Positions 1-5,103 of a stretch of 5,103 bases of DNA are shown in pieces. The translations under genes were made by a program, and so were the position numbers. Source of the stretch: Pararhodospirillum photometricum DSM 122 (GTDB lineage: Bacteria; Pseudomonadota; Alphaproteobacteria; Rhodospirillales; Rhodospirillaceae); the NCBI RefSeq assembly GCF_000284415.1, contig NC_017059.1, forward strand, positions 2,357,858 to 2,362,960. The letters run 5' to 3'. Every line of letters begins with the position of its first letter. Positions within the stretch are counted from its first letter, which is position 1. The notes under the pieces were generated by a model. The model was not told where the DNA came from. It saw only the letters and a program-made list of their open reading frames with translations, and ran no database searches.

Positions 1-887
1 GTAGGCCATGTTGGCGAGCGTGATCGCTGCCCTGGCGCGGGCGAGGCCGATGGTCCGGATGACCAGCCCCATCCGACCCTTCATCTCGGCGAAGACATGC
101 TCGACCCGGGAACGGATCCTGGATTTCACCGCGTTGGCCCTGGCGGTCGCCCGAGGCATCGGTTTGCCCTTGGGCTTCTTGCGGTGGATGCGGCTGACCT
201 TGCCGGCTTCGGCAAGGAACGCCTCGTTGGCCTTGGAGCGGTAAGCGCTGTCGGCCCACACGTCGGAGGCGGTATTGGCCGGATCGATCAGCCCCTCGCG
301 CAGCCGGGCGCCATCGGCGGCGGCCGCGTCGGTGACGAGCGCGCGGCGGATGATCCCGTGCTTGCGGTCGATCGAGACGTGGTTTTTGTAGCCGAAATGG
401 GGAATGGTGATGTCGCCTTGGGGCGTGCCGCCCTCCCTGACCTTTCCCTTGGAAAACTCCACTGTCCAGCGGGCATCGCGGTCCTTCTGCCTCAGTTTGG
501 CAGGCTTGTCCCGCCACTCCTCGGGAACTTTGCCCTCTTTGATCAGCGCCTCACGGAAATCCCACAGAGTGTTGGCGTCCGGCACCGCATCGCCCGGCCC
601 CAGGCCGCAAAACCGCATCCAGCTCAGCCGGTCGCGCACCAAGTATGCCGTCCGACCCAGCGCCAGACCGTGCAGCGACTGCAACACCAGCATTTTGAAT
701 TTCAAAACCACGTCGAAACCGGGTCGAACGCCCTTTGAGGGGCGCTCCGCCGCCGCAATGCACGCTCCAGGATCGGCCGGAACACCTCGAAATCCACCGT
801 CTTCGACAACCTCTCCAGCGGATCGCCCTCCGCCGAAAGCTCGGCCAGACGACGCTCGACATCCCAGAACCCGATCTGAACCGCCAT
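1..887 (-). pseudogene. IS5-family DDE transposase, frameshifted, internally deleted and 3'-truncated
   Basis: The family moves DNA by a DDE (RNase H-fold) transposase. Reading begins at ATG 887-885 (MAVQIGFWDVERRL), six bases after a GGAGAG ribosome site at 894-899. The N-terminal stretch, including KTVDFEVFRP, stays in that frame until about 757. The family-like reading then resumes one frame over from 738 (SKGVRPGFDVVLKFKMLVLQ) and is open to base 1. The spacing implies one lost base within the CGG-rich stretch 738-757. No good -1 slippery heptamer is apparent, so decay is more likely than programmed frameshifting. Downstream I recognise FGYKNHVSIDRK, VWADSAYRSKANEAF (second catalytic Asp, codon 252-250), and RSRVEHVFAEMKGRMGL (catalytic Glu, codon 102-100). 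Near 541 the reading jumps from PDANTLWDFREALI directly to KEGKVPEEWRDKPAKL. As I recall the family, some 50-55 residues normally lie between these, including the QILDATLVAAP-type motif with the first catalytic Asp. The protein would therefore be inactive even without the frameshift. Confidence 0.88.
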
Positions 888-1047
888 CACCAGCTCTCCA
901 ACCGCCGATGGCCCATAGAATCACGAACCGGACCCGGATGCCAGTTTCCGGAGGTGTCCACCTTCATCACCATGATCTACCTCATCGCCGCACCCCTCGG
1001 CGGCATCATCAAATCCACTTGAAACGTCGAGGAGCCGATTTTTGACC
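1..1047 (-). mobile_element. Degenerate IS5-family insertion sequence, truncated by the window edge
   Basis: This is an insertion sequence carrying one minus-strand transposase gene (see the pseudogene entry). The left part of the element, including the transposase C-terminus and one terminal repeat, lies outside the window. The right boundary is a guess: reading inward on the minus strand, a plausible IS end starts GGTCAAAAATCGGCTCC at about 1047, next to CTAG (1048-1051), which fits the CTAR-type target known for some IS5 members. The second end is not visible, so neither the inverted repeat nor a target duplication can be verified. The 160 bases between the transposase start (887) and this boundary hold no convincing gene. 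They contain two short dyads, AGGTG/CACCT at 952-963 and CGCCG/CGGCG at 986-1002. Confidence 0.65.
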
Positions 1048-1242
1048 CTAGGAACCAGCTTTCACCATCGGTTCTCGCAGCGGTTCAATTACTTTTTCAC
1101 CTTCTAAGGGACGGCGTCGATCAGAGCTGCTACACTCGATATAGGCTGGCCGATCAGTCCTGGACTATCATGTCCATCAGATTGTGCCTGTAGTCGCATG
1201 TGTTCACGTCAATTTGCTGTGGTCTCAGTGAGGGTGATAGGC
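1048..1242. other. Non-coding stretch between IS end and methyltransferase gene
   Basis: No open frame here resembles a protein. The composition drops from the GC-rich IS towards the AT-rich methyltransferase gene. I find no convincing -35/-10 pair. The heptamer CGATCAG occurs twice (near 1118 and 1151) without obvious meaning. An AGGGTGA ribosome-binding site at 1231-1237 belongs to the next gene. Together with the presumed IS leader (888-1047) this makes about 355 bases without a gene. Confidence 0.5.
1231..1237 (+). promoter_or_regulatory. Ribosome-binding site for the methyltransferase
   Basis: AGGGTGA lies five bases before ATG 1243. It decides the start in favour of 1243 over the in-frame ATG at 1198, which has no comparable purine-rich site. 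Confidence 0.5.
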
Positions 1243-1845
1243 ATGCTCAGAATTGACATTGGTTGTGGCGCGAATAAGAAGAAAGATTTTATTGGCTTGG
1301 ACGTGGGTGGTGCGCCTGATATCGTGTGCGATATATCAGTAGAGCGCCTCCCTTTTGATGATTTTAGTGTATCTTATATTTATTGCTCACATTGTCTTGA
1401 GCATATACCGCGGGATCGTCTTGGTCATGTCTTTTCGGAAATTGGTCGCGTTGCCGCAGATGGCGCCGTTATTGAAATATGGCATCCTCACATGTCTCAT
1501 CGTGACGCCGTCTTGATTGGTCACATAACATGCTTAAGCGAAGAAATTTATTCCCATTTTGGCGGGCCCAGTCGAGATCTTTGGAGAAATTTCCTGAATG
1601 GTCGATGGATCCTTGAAGAAATTCGCTATGGCATCGAACCGCAAGTGATTAAAGATATGGAAGTTGCTAAGGTGAGTATGGATTTTGCGATCAGCTACTT
1701 CCGTGATGTTATAAAAGAGATGGGTGTTTTTTTGCGCGTTGATAGAAGTGACGCACCCCATTCTGTTTATTACCGGCGATCCTATTTTGCCGAGACAGAA
1801 CAAAGAAACACCGCCTTTCCCTTGAGCCAGGGGCCTCGCCAATAA
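1243..1845 (+). CDS. Small class I SAM-dependent methyltransferase (polysaccharide-locus type)
   Basis: This 200-residue cytosolic protein probably transfers a methyl group from S-adenosylmethionine to a sugar or related small acceptor; the acceptor is unknown. The N-terminus goes straight into SAM-binding motif I (IDIGCGANKK, residues 4-13), with the acidic residue after strand 2 at Asp20 (IGLDV). A CDISVERLPF segment (29-38) and SHCLEHIPR (49-57) follow, matching the Methyltransf_11/COG4627-like pattern in which a D...LPF...D..HVLEH block lines the cofactor pocket. IEIWHPHMSHRD follows the usual post-motif strand. I chose ATG 1243 because AGGGTGA (1231-1237) lies five bases upstream and the product then begins at the Rossmann strand. 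An in-frame ATG at 1198 would add 15 residues with no family counterpart. The gene is strikingly AT-rich (bases 1321-1380 are 37% GC), unlike the high-GC genes to the right, which suggests horizontal acquisition, possibly from an exopolysaccharide or LPS cluster. It stands alone, beside a dead IS. The C-terminal 20 or so residues look non-conserved. Confidence 0.8.
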   Translation: MLRIDIGCGANKKKDFIGLDVGGAPDIVCDISVERLPFDDFSVSYIYCSHCLEHIPRDRLGHVFSEIGRVAADGAVIEIWHPHMSHRDAVLIGHITCLSEEIYSHFGGPSRDLWRNFLNGRWILEEIRYGIEPQVIKDMEVAKVSMDFAISYFRDVIKEMGVFLRVDRSDAPHSVYYRRSYFAETEQRNTAFPLSQGPRQ

Positions 1846-2116
1846 CGCAACCAGATTAGCCCCAGACCAGCCCGAGGGAATGAGTCAGGGGACATACCCT
1901 GTGGCGGCCTCCTACTGTGTGTCATTCGGGTTCATCCCTGCGTATGCAGCGGACATCCTCTTTGTAACGAAGAGACTGGAATGGAGAGTTGAGTCAAGAA
2001 CTTTCATGGGGCTTGGGCTTTGTTGTCAACAGGCCAAGTTCTTGGCATTTTACAAAGATTTCTAGGGGAGCAAGGATCGGTACGTCAGTCGCAAGCGCTT
2101 TTTGAGGTTTTGTACC
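1846..2116. other. Non-coding junction between methyltransferase and rhodanese genes
   Basis: The two genes converge on this stretch. It has no credible coding sequence; the open frame at 1880-2065 resembles no protein I know. It contains a small dyad CAGGG/CCCTG (1886-1901, loop GACATA) and the nested inverted repeats at 2012-2046 listed separately. A GGCTTTGTTG at 2016-2025 matches the outer ten bases of IS903-type ends as I remember them, but nothing else of such an element is visible. Composition is intermediate between the two flanks. Confidence 0.5.
2012..2046. repeat. Nested inverted repeats (CTTGG / CCAAG / CTTGG)
   Basis: Three copies of one pentamer alternate in orientation: CTTGG at 2012-2016, CCAAG at 2034-2038 and CTTGG at 2041-2045. 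The inner pair extends to GCCAAG-TT-CTTGGC (2033-2046). The outer pair encloses a second dyad, TGTTG-T-CAACA (2021-2031). The middle CCAAG could pair with either neighbour, giving two mutually exclusive hairpins. The right-hand hairpin (stem GCCAA/TTGGC, loop GTTC) is followed by ATTTTA on the plus strand, so it could be a weak terminator for the methyltransferase transcript about 190 bases downstream of that gene. Function is not established. Confidence 0.4.
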
Positions 2117-2119
2117 TCA
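2103..2119 (-). repeat. Six-base hairpin starting at the stop codon of the rhodanese tail frame
   Basis: TGAGGT (2103-2108) and ACCTCA (2114-2119) can pair around a five-base loop. On the minus strand the TGA stop of the tail frame (2119-2117) is the first three bases of the stem. The A/T run has the wrong polarity for an intrinsic terminator of the minus transcript, since the hairpin is followed by AAAA rather than U's. It may only be a 3'-end hairpin. Confidence 0.3.
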
Positions 2120-2362
2120 CAACCTCTTGGGGTTTGGCGGGCTGTTTGTCCTTAAGTCCCTGTGCGTGTGGGGGTGACTGTCATCGCGTTCCCGGATCAG
2201 CCTGGCTTCGAGGCGGGCGAAAATCGCCTGATCAGGGGGGCTCAGATGATCCAACAGAGAGGTTTCCCAGGCAAGGTAGCGCCGTGCCGCGTCGAGGTTG
2301 CCCTGGTGGCGGTCATGCAGAAAAAACAAGGTGTCGATCCGCTCGTGATCCGGGGGGTCTTG
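2117..2362 (-). pseudogene. Conserved C-terminal tail of the rhodanese protein, in a shifted frame
   Basis: This minus-strand segment is out of frame with the main rhodanese reading. It contains FFLHDRHQGNLDAARRYLAWE, then a short charged stretch ending at TGA 2119-2117. I recognise the HDRH-GN-AARRYLAWE pattern as the usual C-terminal end of the tandem-rhodanese proteins of this type. It joins the upstream reading exactly if the C8 run at 2362-2369 (coding strand) had nine C, giving VAPPQDPPDHERIDTLFFL and a 544-residue protein. It has no start codon or ribosome site of its own; a TTG at 2329-2327 is inside the conserved stretch. It is either the real C-terminus reached by slippage or a sequencing correction, or a dead end left by a one-base deletion. 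Confidence 0.7.
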
Positions 2363-3750
2363 GGGGGGGCGACGTTGTTGTGGAGGCCCGGTGTTTCCAG
2401 GAGGACCGGCAGGACATGGCCGGCTTCCAGGATGTCGAGGGCGGCCGCTCGGGCCGTATCCTGGCAGGGGGTCAGCAGGACCACGGGAGCCCCCCGGGGG
2501 TGGGATGCTAAGGCCGCGGCCAAGCGGGGCCGAATCGCCCAGCGCGCCCCCGGCGGATGGCCGGCCTGATGGATGGCGCTGGGCCGTAGGTCCAGCATCA
2601 AGGTTTCGGCTTGGCGAAGGAGAGGGTCGTCCGGGGGCACGAGGCGTAAAACAGGCAACGGATCAGGAGCGGGCAGGCGTGGCGTGAGGGCAGCCCAGGC
2701 CGCCCGTCCTTCGGCCAGCACGCCACAGGTCCATCCGGCCAAGGCCAGCCACCCGGCGATGAGGGGAGCCCGTTCCCCGTCGTGATCCAGCAGGAGGAGG
2801 CGAGACCGCCGCACGCCCACCCACTGGTCGGTGGCCTGAAGAAGCTGGCCTCCCGGGACGTGAACAGCGCCGGGAGCCGGGTCGGCCCTGACCTCCTGGG
2901 TCGTGCGCACATCGAGCACAAAGGTGGTTCGGGTGGAGTCGGCGAGCCAGTGTCGGGCCGTGGTCGCATCCAGGCGATGCACCCCTTGACGCTGGGCAAA
3001 GGCGGCGGCCCGATCCCGCAGGCCTGAGGGAACCTCGATATCCGGCGGAAAAAACCGCTTGGCGTCGCGTTCCACCTGAAATCCGGCCAATTGCCAGCCC
3101 ATTGTGCCGTTCTCCAAGGCGACCACGGGATTTTTGACGCCGGCAGTGCGCAGCAGCTCGGTCCCCAACAGGCTACGGGTTCGCCCGGCACAGTGGATGA
3201 CCACCAAGGTGTTGGGATCCGGGGCCAAGGCGGGAAGACGCAGCGCCAGTTCCCCGTTGGGGCAGCACACGCTTCCGGGAAGGGTGCCTTGGCGATATTC
3301 GTCCTCGGGCCGACCATCCAGGATCACCAGGGGCTCCCCTCGCGCCTGGCGGCGGGCCAGGGCTTCGGCCGTGATCGAGGGGGTGTGCAAGGTACGCTCG
3401 ACCAGTTCCCCAAACGCCTTGCTGGCCACGTGGACCCCTTTGACCAGGGGCTCGCCCGCTGCCTGCCACGCTGTGACCCCGCCGTCCAAGACGGAAACCG
3501 CGTCATATCCCAAGGCCCGGGCCCGGCGGGCGGCCCGCTCGGCAAGACCGTCGCCGTCGTCCACCAAGACGACGCGCACGGACCGGCGCGGCGCCACTAG
3601 GGGGAGGCGAGCTTCCAGCCGGCTGTAGGGCAGGGGCACCGACCACAGCAGATGTCCCTCGCCAATTTGTCCGGCCTCGCGAACATCGAACAAGGCCAGT
3701 TCCTCGTCTGCGGCGAGCCAGGATCGCAAGCCCGCGACGCTCACTGTCAT
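2242..3750 (-). CDS. Four-domain rhodanese-like sulfurtransferase, C-terminus frameshifted
   Basis: Rhodanese domains move sulfane sulfur through a cysteine persulfide. No signal peptide is seen, so it is presumably cytoplasmic. Four tandem domains occupy roughly residues 1-105, 120-230, 258-358 and 365-455. Their active-site loops are DDGDGL (64-69), CAGRTR (Cys187), DHDGER (322-327) and CQDTAR (Cys429). Domain 2 is the canonical catalytic one, domain 4 keeps an aligned Cys in an unusual loop, and domains 1 and 3 have Asp instead and are probably structural. I chose ATG 3750-3748 (MTVSVAGLRSWL) because a GAGAGAAG site precedes it and domain 1 begins there. The frame is open further upstream to 3906, but that extension looks non-coding. 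After Pro463 the reading leaves the family pattern at a C8 run and stops at 2242, giving 502 residues with an unrelated 39-residue tail. The divergent neighbours are solute-binding proteins, hinting at sulfur-compound uptake. Identity as a rhodanese array is firm; the substrate is unknown. Confidence 0.9.
   Translation of the reverse strand: MTVSVAGLRSWLAADEELALFDVREAGQIGEGHLLWSVPLPYSRLEARLPLVAPRRSVRVVLVDDGDGLAERAARRARALGYDAVSVLDGGVTAWQAAGEPLVKGVHVASKAFGELVERTLHTPSITAEALARRQARGEPLVILDGRPEDEYRQGTLPGSVCCPNGELALRLPALAPDPNTLVVIHCAGRTRSLLGTELLRTAGVKNPVVALENGTMGWQLAGFQVERDAKRFFPPDIEVPSGLRDRAAAFAQRQGVHRLDATTARHWLADSTRTTFVLDVRTTQEVRADPAPGAVHVPGGQLLQATDQWVGVRRSRLLLLDHDGERAPLIAGWLALAGWTCGVLAEGRAAWAALTPRLPAPDPLPVLRLVPPDDPLLRQAETLMLDLRPSAIHQAGHPPGARWAIRPRLAAALASHPRGAPVVLLTPCQDTARAAALDILEAGHVLPVLLETPGLHNNVAPPKTPRITSGSTPCFFCMTATRATSTRHGATLPGKPLCWII
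2362..2369 (-). repeat. C8 homopolymer (coding strand) at the rhodanese frameshift
   Basis: Eight G on the plus strand, so the message reads GCC CCC CCC AAG. A ninth C would give GCC CCC CCC CAA GAC and continue into the conserved tail. The run also forms the -1 slippery pattern C CCC CCC, which re-enters the same tail frame. Candidates are phase variation, transcriptional slippage, weak ribosomal frameshifting, or a homopolymer sequencing error. Confidence 0.75.
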
Positions 3751-3945
3751 GATGCTTCTCTCTGGTGGAAGGGGGTGGGGGGGAGGATAGCCAAGGGAGG
3801 GCTTGGTTTCTCTCAAAAATAACTTAATCCATAGTTTAGCAATGGTTTCTTTCCTTCTCCGGCCGTTCCCCCTACTGTCCCCCAAGAGATCAGATGCGTG
3901 ATGCACGCCAAGAGCCGAAAAAAGGTTCTGTTTTGTGGGGATGAC
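3751..3945. promoter_or_regulatory. Divergent promoter region between rhodanese and binding-protein genes
   Basis: The two genes point away from each other across 195 bases, so both promoters should lie here. An AT-rich island at about 3806-3852 stands out from the GC-rich surroundings and is the likeliest promoter/operator. It includes the imperfect dyad CCAT-N9-ATGG (3830-3846) and a weak TAACTTA/TAGTTTA pair. I cannot assign -35/-10 boxes with confidence on either strand. The side next to the rhodanese start is purine/pyrimidine-skewed, with G runs on the plus strand (3771-3801). A shared regulator acting on both genes is plausible but inferred only from the arrangement. Confidence 0.45.
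3771..3801 (+). other. G-run cluster with quadruplex potential in the rhodanese leader
   Basis: The plus strand has G5-T-G7, an 11-base spacer, then GGG-A-GGG. That is four or more runs of at least three G with loops of 1, 11 and 1. It lies just upstream of the rhodanese start, on the strand that is the template for its leader, so the rhodanese RNA would carry the C-rich complement. The pattern fits a G-quadruplex motif; formation and effect are untested. Confidence 0.35.
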
Positions 3946-4809
3946 ATGAGAAAAATTTTAGTGACGGGCGTCCTGGCCCTGCTGGCCGGCGCCCTCGGCG
4001 CGTCGAGCGCTCAGGCGGACGCGACTTTGGACAAGATCAAAGAGCGGGGCAAACTGGCGGTGGGCGTGGACGAGGCCAAGCCGCCCTTCGGGTTTTTGGA
4101 TCCCAAAACCGGAGAGGTCGGTGGGTTTCAAGTCGAGCTGGCCCGGGATCTGGCCAAGCGCCTAGGGGTCGGCCTGGAGATCGTCCAGGTGATCGCCCCG
4201 ACCCGCGTGCAGTTTTTGCAAAGCGGCAAGGTGGATCTGCTGATCGCCAACATGCAGTGGACCCAGGAGCGCAGCGAAAGCCTGAGCTACGCTCCGACCC
4301 CTTACAATGAAGTCGGCGGGGGGCTGCTGACGGCCAAGGGCAATGGCATCACCACCTGGGCCGATCTCAAGGGCAAGGTCGCCTGCGTCTCCCAGGGCAG
4401 CAACTTCGCCAAGCCGCTTGCCGAAACCCATGGGGCCATCGTCAAGGGCCTGCGCAACGTGCCGGAGTCCCTGCTGGCTCTCAAGGGCGGGAACTGCGAT
4501 GCCTCCGTCCATATCTTCCCCGCCCTTTACGACACCGTAACCAATGACACTACCGGGGAGTGGAGAGACTACCATCTCGCCACCCAGGAGCAATTGATCC
4601 CCTCGCCGACGGTGATCTGGACGCGCAAAGGGCAGAGCGACACCCGGGCGTTCGTCGATGGGGCGATCCGCGACTGGCTACAAACCGGGGTGCTGGAGCG
4701 CCTCGCCGAGACTGCCCAGGTTCCGGCCGACTATATCCGCAAGGCCTCGGCCCAGGCTCGCGCCGGCACCTTTGATCAGGCCCCGGCCGAACCCGCCGAC
4801 GGCAAGTAA
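3946..4809 (+). CDS. Periplasmic amino-acid-type ABC transporter solute-binding protein (SBP_bac_3)
   Basis: This secreted protein captures a polar amino-acid-like solute for an ABC importer. The start is ATG 3946 (MRKILVTGVLALL), with GGGGA at 3937-3941. An earlier in-frame ATG at 3898 would bury the signal peptide behind a charged extension. Residues 1-24 are a Sec signal (MRK, hydrophobic core, SAQA then Asp25). The mature part follows the family layout: ATLDKIKERGKLAVGVDEAKPPFGF (strand 1 and first ligand loop), GGFQVELARDLAKRLG, a WTQER motif whose Arg109 usually clamps the ligand carboxylate, VSQGSNFAKPL, and GNCDA with Asp185 in the position that often binds the amino group. Two cysteines (Cys147, Cys184) could form a disulfide. 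At 287 residues it has normal length. A near-identical paralogue starts 25 bases after its stop, so the two are probably one transcript. Neither permease nor ATPase is in view. Which solute it binds cannot be told; the divergent rhodanese makes a sulfur-containing one worth considering. Confidence 0.92.
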   Translation: MRKILVTGVLALLAGALGASSAQADATLDKIKERGKLAVGVDEAKPPFGFLDPKTGEVGGFQVELARDLAKRLGVGLEIVQVIAPTRVQFLQSGKVDLLIANMQWTQERSESLSYAPTPYNEVGGGLLTAKGNGITTWADLKGKVACVSQGSNFAKPLAETHGAIVKGLRNVPESLLALKGGNCDASVHIFPALYDTVTNDTTGEWRDYHLATQEQLIPSPTVIWTRKGQSDTRAFVDGAIRDWLQTGVLERLAETAQVPADYIRKASAQARAGTFDQAPAEPADGK

Positions 4810-4822
4810 TGCGCCCCCCAGC

Positions 4823-4828
4823 AAGGAA
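4823..4828 (+). promoter_or_regulatory. Ribosome-binding site of the second binding-protein gene
   Basis: AAGGAA lies six bases before ATG 4835 within the 25-base gap after the first gene. It is a better site than that of the first gene and fixes the start of the second. Confidence 0.6.
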
Positions 4829-4834
4829 ATTCCC

Positions 4835-5103
4835 ATGAAGAGAAGCAGGCTTGCCAGGGTCGCGGCCGCGATGGTGGCCGTGGGTGGGATGGCTATGGCC
4901 GTCGCGCCCGCTCGGGCGGACGCAACGTTGGACAAGATCAAGGAACGGGGCAAGATCGCGATCGGCGTGGACGAGGCCAAGCCGCCTTACGGCTCTCTCG
5001 ATCCGAAGACCGGGGCCATCGGTGGGTTCCAAGTGGCCCTGGCCCAGGATCTCGCCAACCGCCTGGGCGTTGATCTCGAAATCGTTCAGGTCATCGCGCC
5101 AAC
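4835..5103 (+). CDS. Second solute-binding protein (SBP_bac_3), paralogue of the first, 3'-truncated
   Basis: Only the first 89 codons and two bases are inside the window. Residues 1-28 form a Sec signal peptide (MKRSRLARVAAAMVAV, then PARA before Asp29) unrelated in sequence to that of the upstream gene. The mature part begins DATLDKIKERGKIAIGVDEA and continues with KPPYGSLDPKTG, GGFQVALAQDLANRLG and LEIVQVIAP, the same order as in the first protein. Of 61 aligned mature residues 51 are identical. Most differences are conservative, but Phe-Gly-Phe becomes Tyr-Gly-Ser in the loop that commonly contacts the ligand, so the specificity may differ. It probably shares a promoter with the upstream gene and would serve the same importer. 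Ligand residues further on are out of view. Confidence 0.9.
   Translation, partial: MKRSRLARVAAAMVAVGGMAMAVAPARADATLDKIKERGKIAIGVDEAKPPYGSLDPKTGAIGGFQVALAQDLANRLGVDLEIVQVIAP

Noticed and set aside
97..738. Long plus-strand open frame across the IS
   Set aside because: It is the antisense of the transposase. The minus-strand frame carries the recognisable IS5-family motifs, while this one resembles no protein.
738..757. Programmed -1 frameshift in the transposase
   Set aside because: The frames would join by a -1 shift, but I see no X XXY YYZ heptamer in the zero frame. This IS5 subgroup is normally a single frame, and the protein also lacks a catalytic Asp.
735..1022. Plus-strand frame ending in a hydrophobic stretch (MIYLIAAPLGGII)
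   Set aside because: Its upstream part is antisense to the transposase. The hydrophobic end is too short to call a membrane-protein remnant.
2016..2025. GGCTTTGTTG resembling the tip of an IS903-type end
   Set aside because: Only ten bases match what I remember; there is no transposase, no second end and no target duplication. A chance match is likely.
1880..2065. Small open frame of 61 codons in the convergent gap
   Set aside because: It has no good ribosome site, no family resemblance and unremarkable codon use.
2103..2119. Hairpin as intrinsic terminator of the rhodanese gene
   Set aside because: On the minus strand it is followed by A's rather than T's, so the polarity is wrong.
3173..3628. 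Plus-strand frames of 170 or more codons across the rhodanese gene
   Set aside because: They are shadows caused by high third-position GC. The minus-strand frame shows four aligned rhodanese domains.
4162..5032. Minus-strand frames opposite the binding proteins
   Set aside because: They are antisense to two clear SBP_bac_3 genes and have no motifs of their own.

Overview
The window looks like part of a chromosome from a GC-rich alphaproteobacterium, possibly a member of the Rhodospirillaceae. The basis is the strongly GC-biased third codon positions of the rhodanese and binding-protein genes and the type of IS5-family transposase. This placement is an inference from composition and family resemblance; no rRNA or other taxonomic marker is present. 

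Region by region. Bases 1 to about 1047 (minus strand) hold a truncated IS5-family insertion sequence. Its transposase gene runs off the left edge, carries a one-base frameshift near its 5' end, and lacks a central segment that normally contains the first catalytic aspartate, so it is almost certainly dead. Bases 1243-1845 (plus) encode a small, AT-rich class I SAM-dependent methyltransferase of the kind found in surface-polysaccharide loci. Its composition differs sharply from everything to its right, and with the dead IS beside it the left third looks like acquired or rearranged DNA. Bases 1846-2116 are non-coding, with a few dyad-symmetric sequences.

Bases 3750 down to 2242 (minus) encode a protein of four tandem rhodanese domains. 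Its conserved C-terminal tail lies in another frame (2117-2362), separated by a run of eight C (coding strand), where one extra C or a -1 slip would give a 544-residue product. A roughly 195-bp AT-containing divergent promoter region follows. Then come two tandem plus-strand genes for secreted solute-binding proteins of the amino-acid ABC transporter type (SBP_bac_3): one complete (3946-4809), and a second starting 25 bases later and cut by the window end. Over the visible mature N-terminus the two are about 84% identical (51 of 61 residues), so they are a recent tandem duplication.

How the genes may work together: the divergent rhodanese/binding-protein arrangement suggests uptake of a sulfur-containing or other amino-acid-like solute coupled to sulfur-transfer chemistry. 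That link is contextual only; the solute cannot be read from the sequence. I do not see a clearly new biological system here. The most checkable oddities are the C8 frameshift in the rhodanese, the alternating Asp/Cys pattern of its active-site loops, the tandem binding-protein duplication, and the internally deleted transposase.
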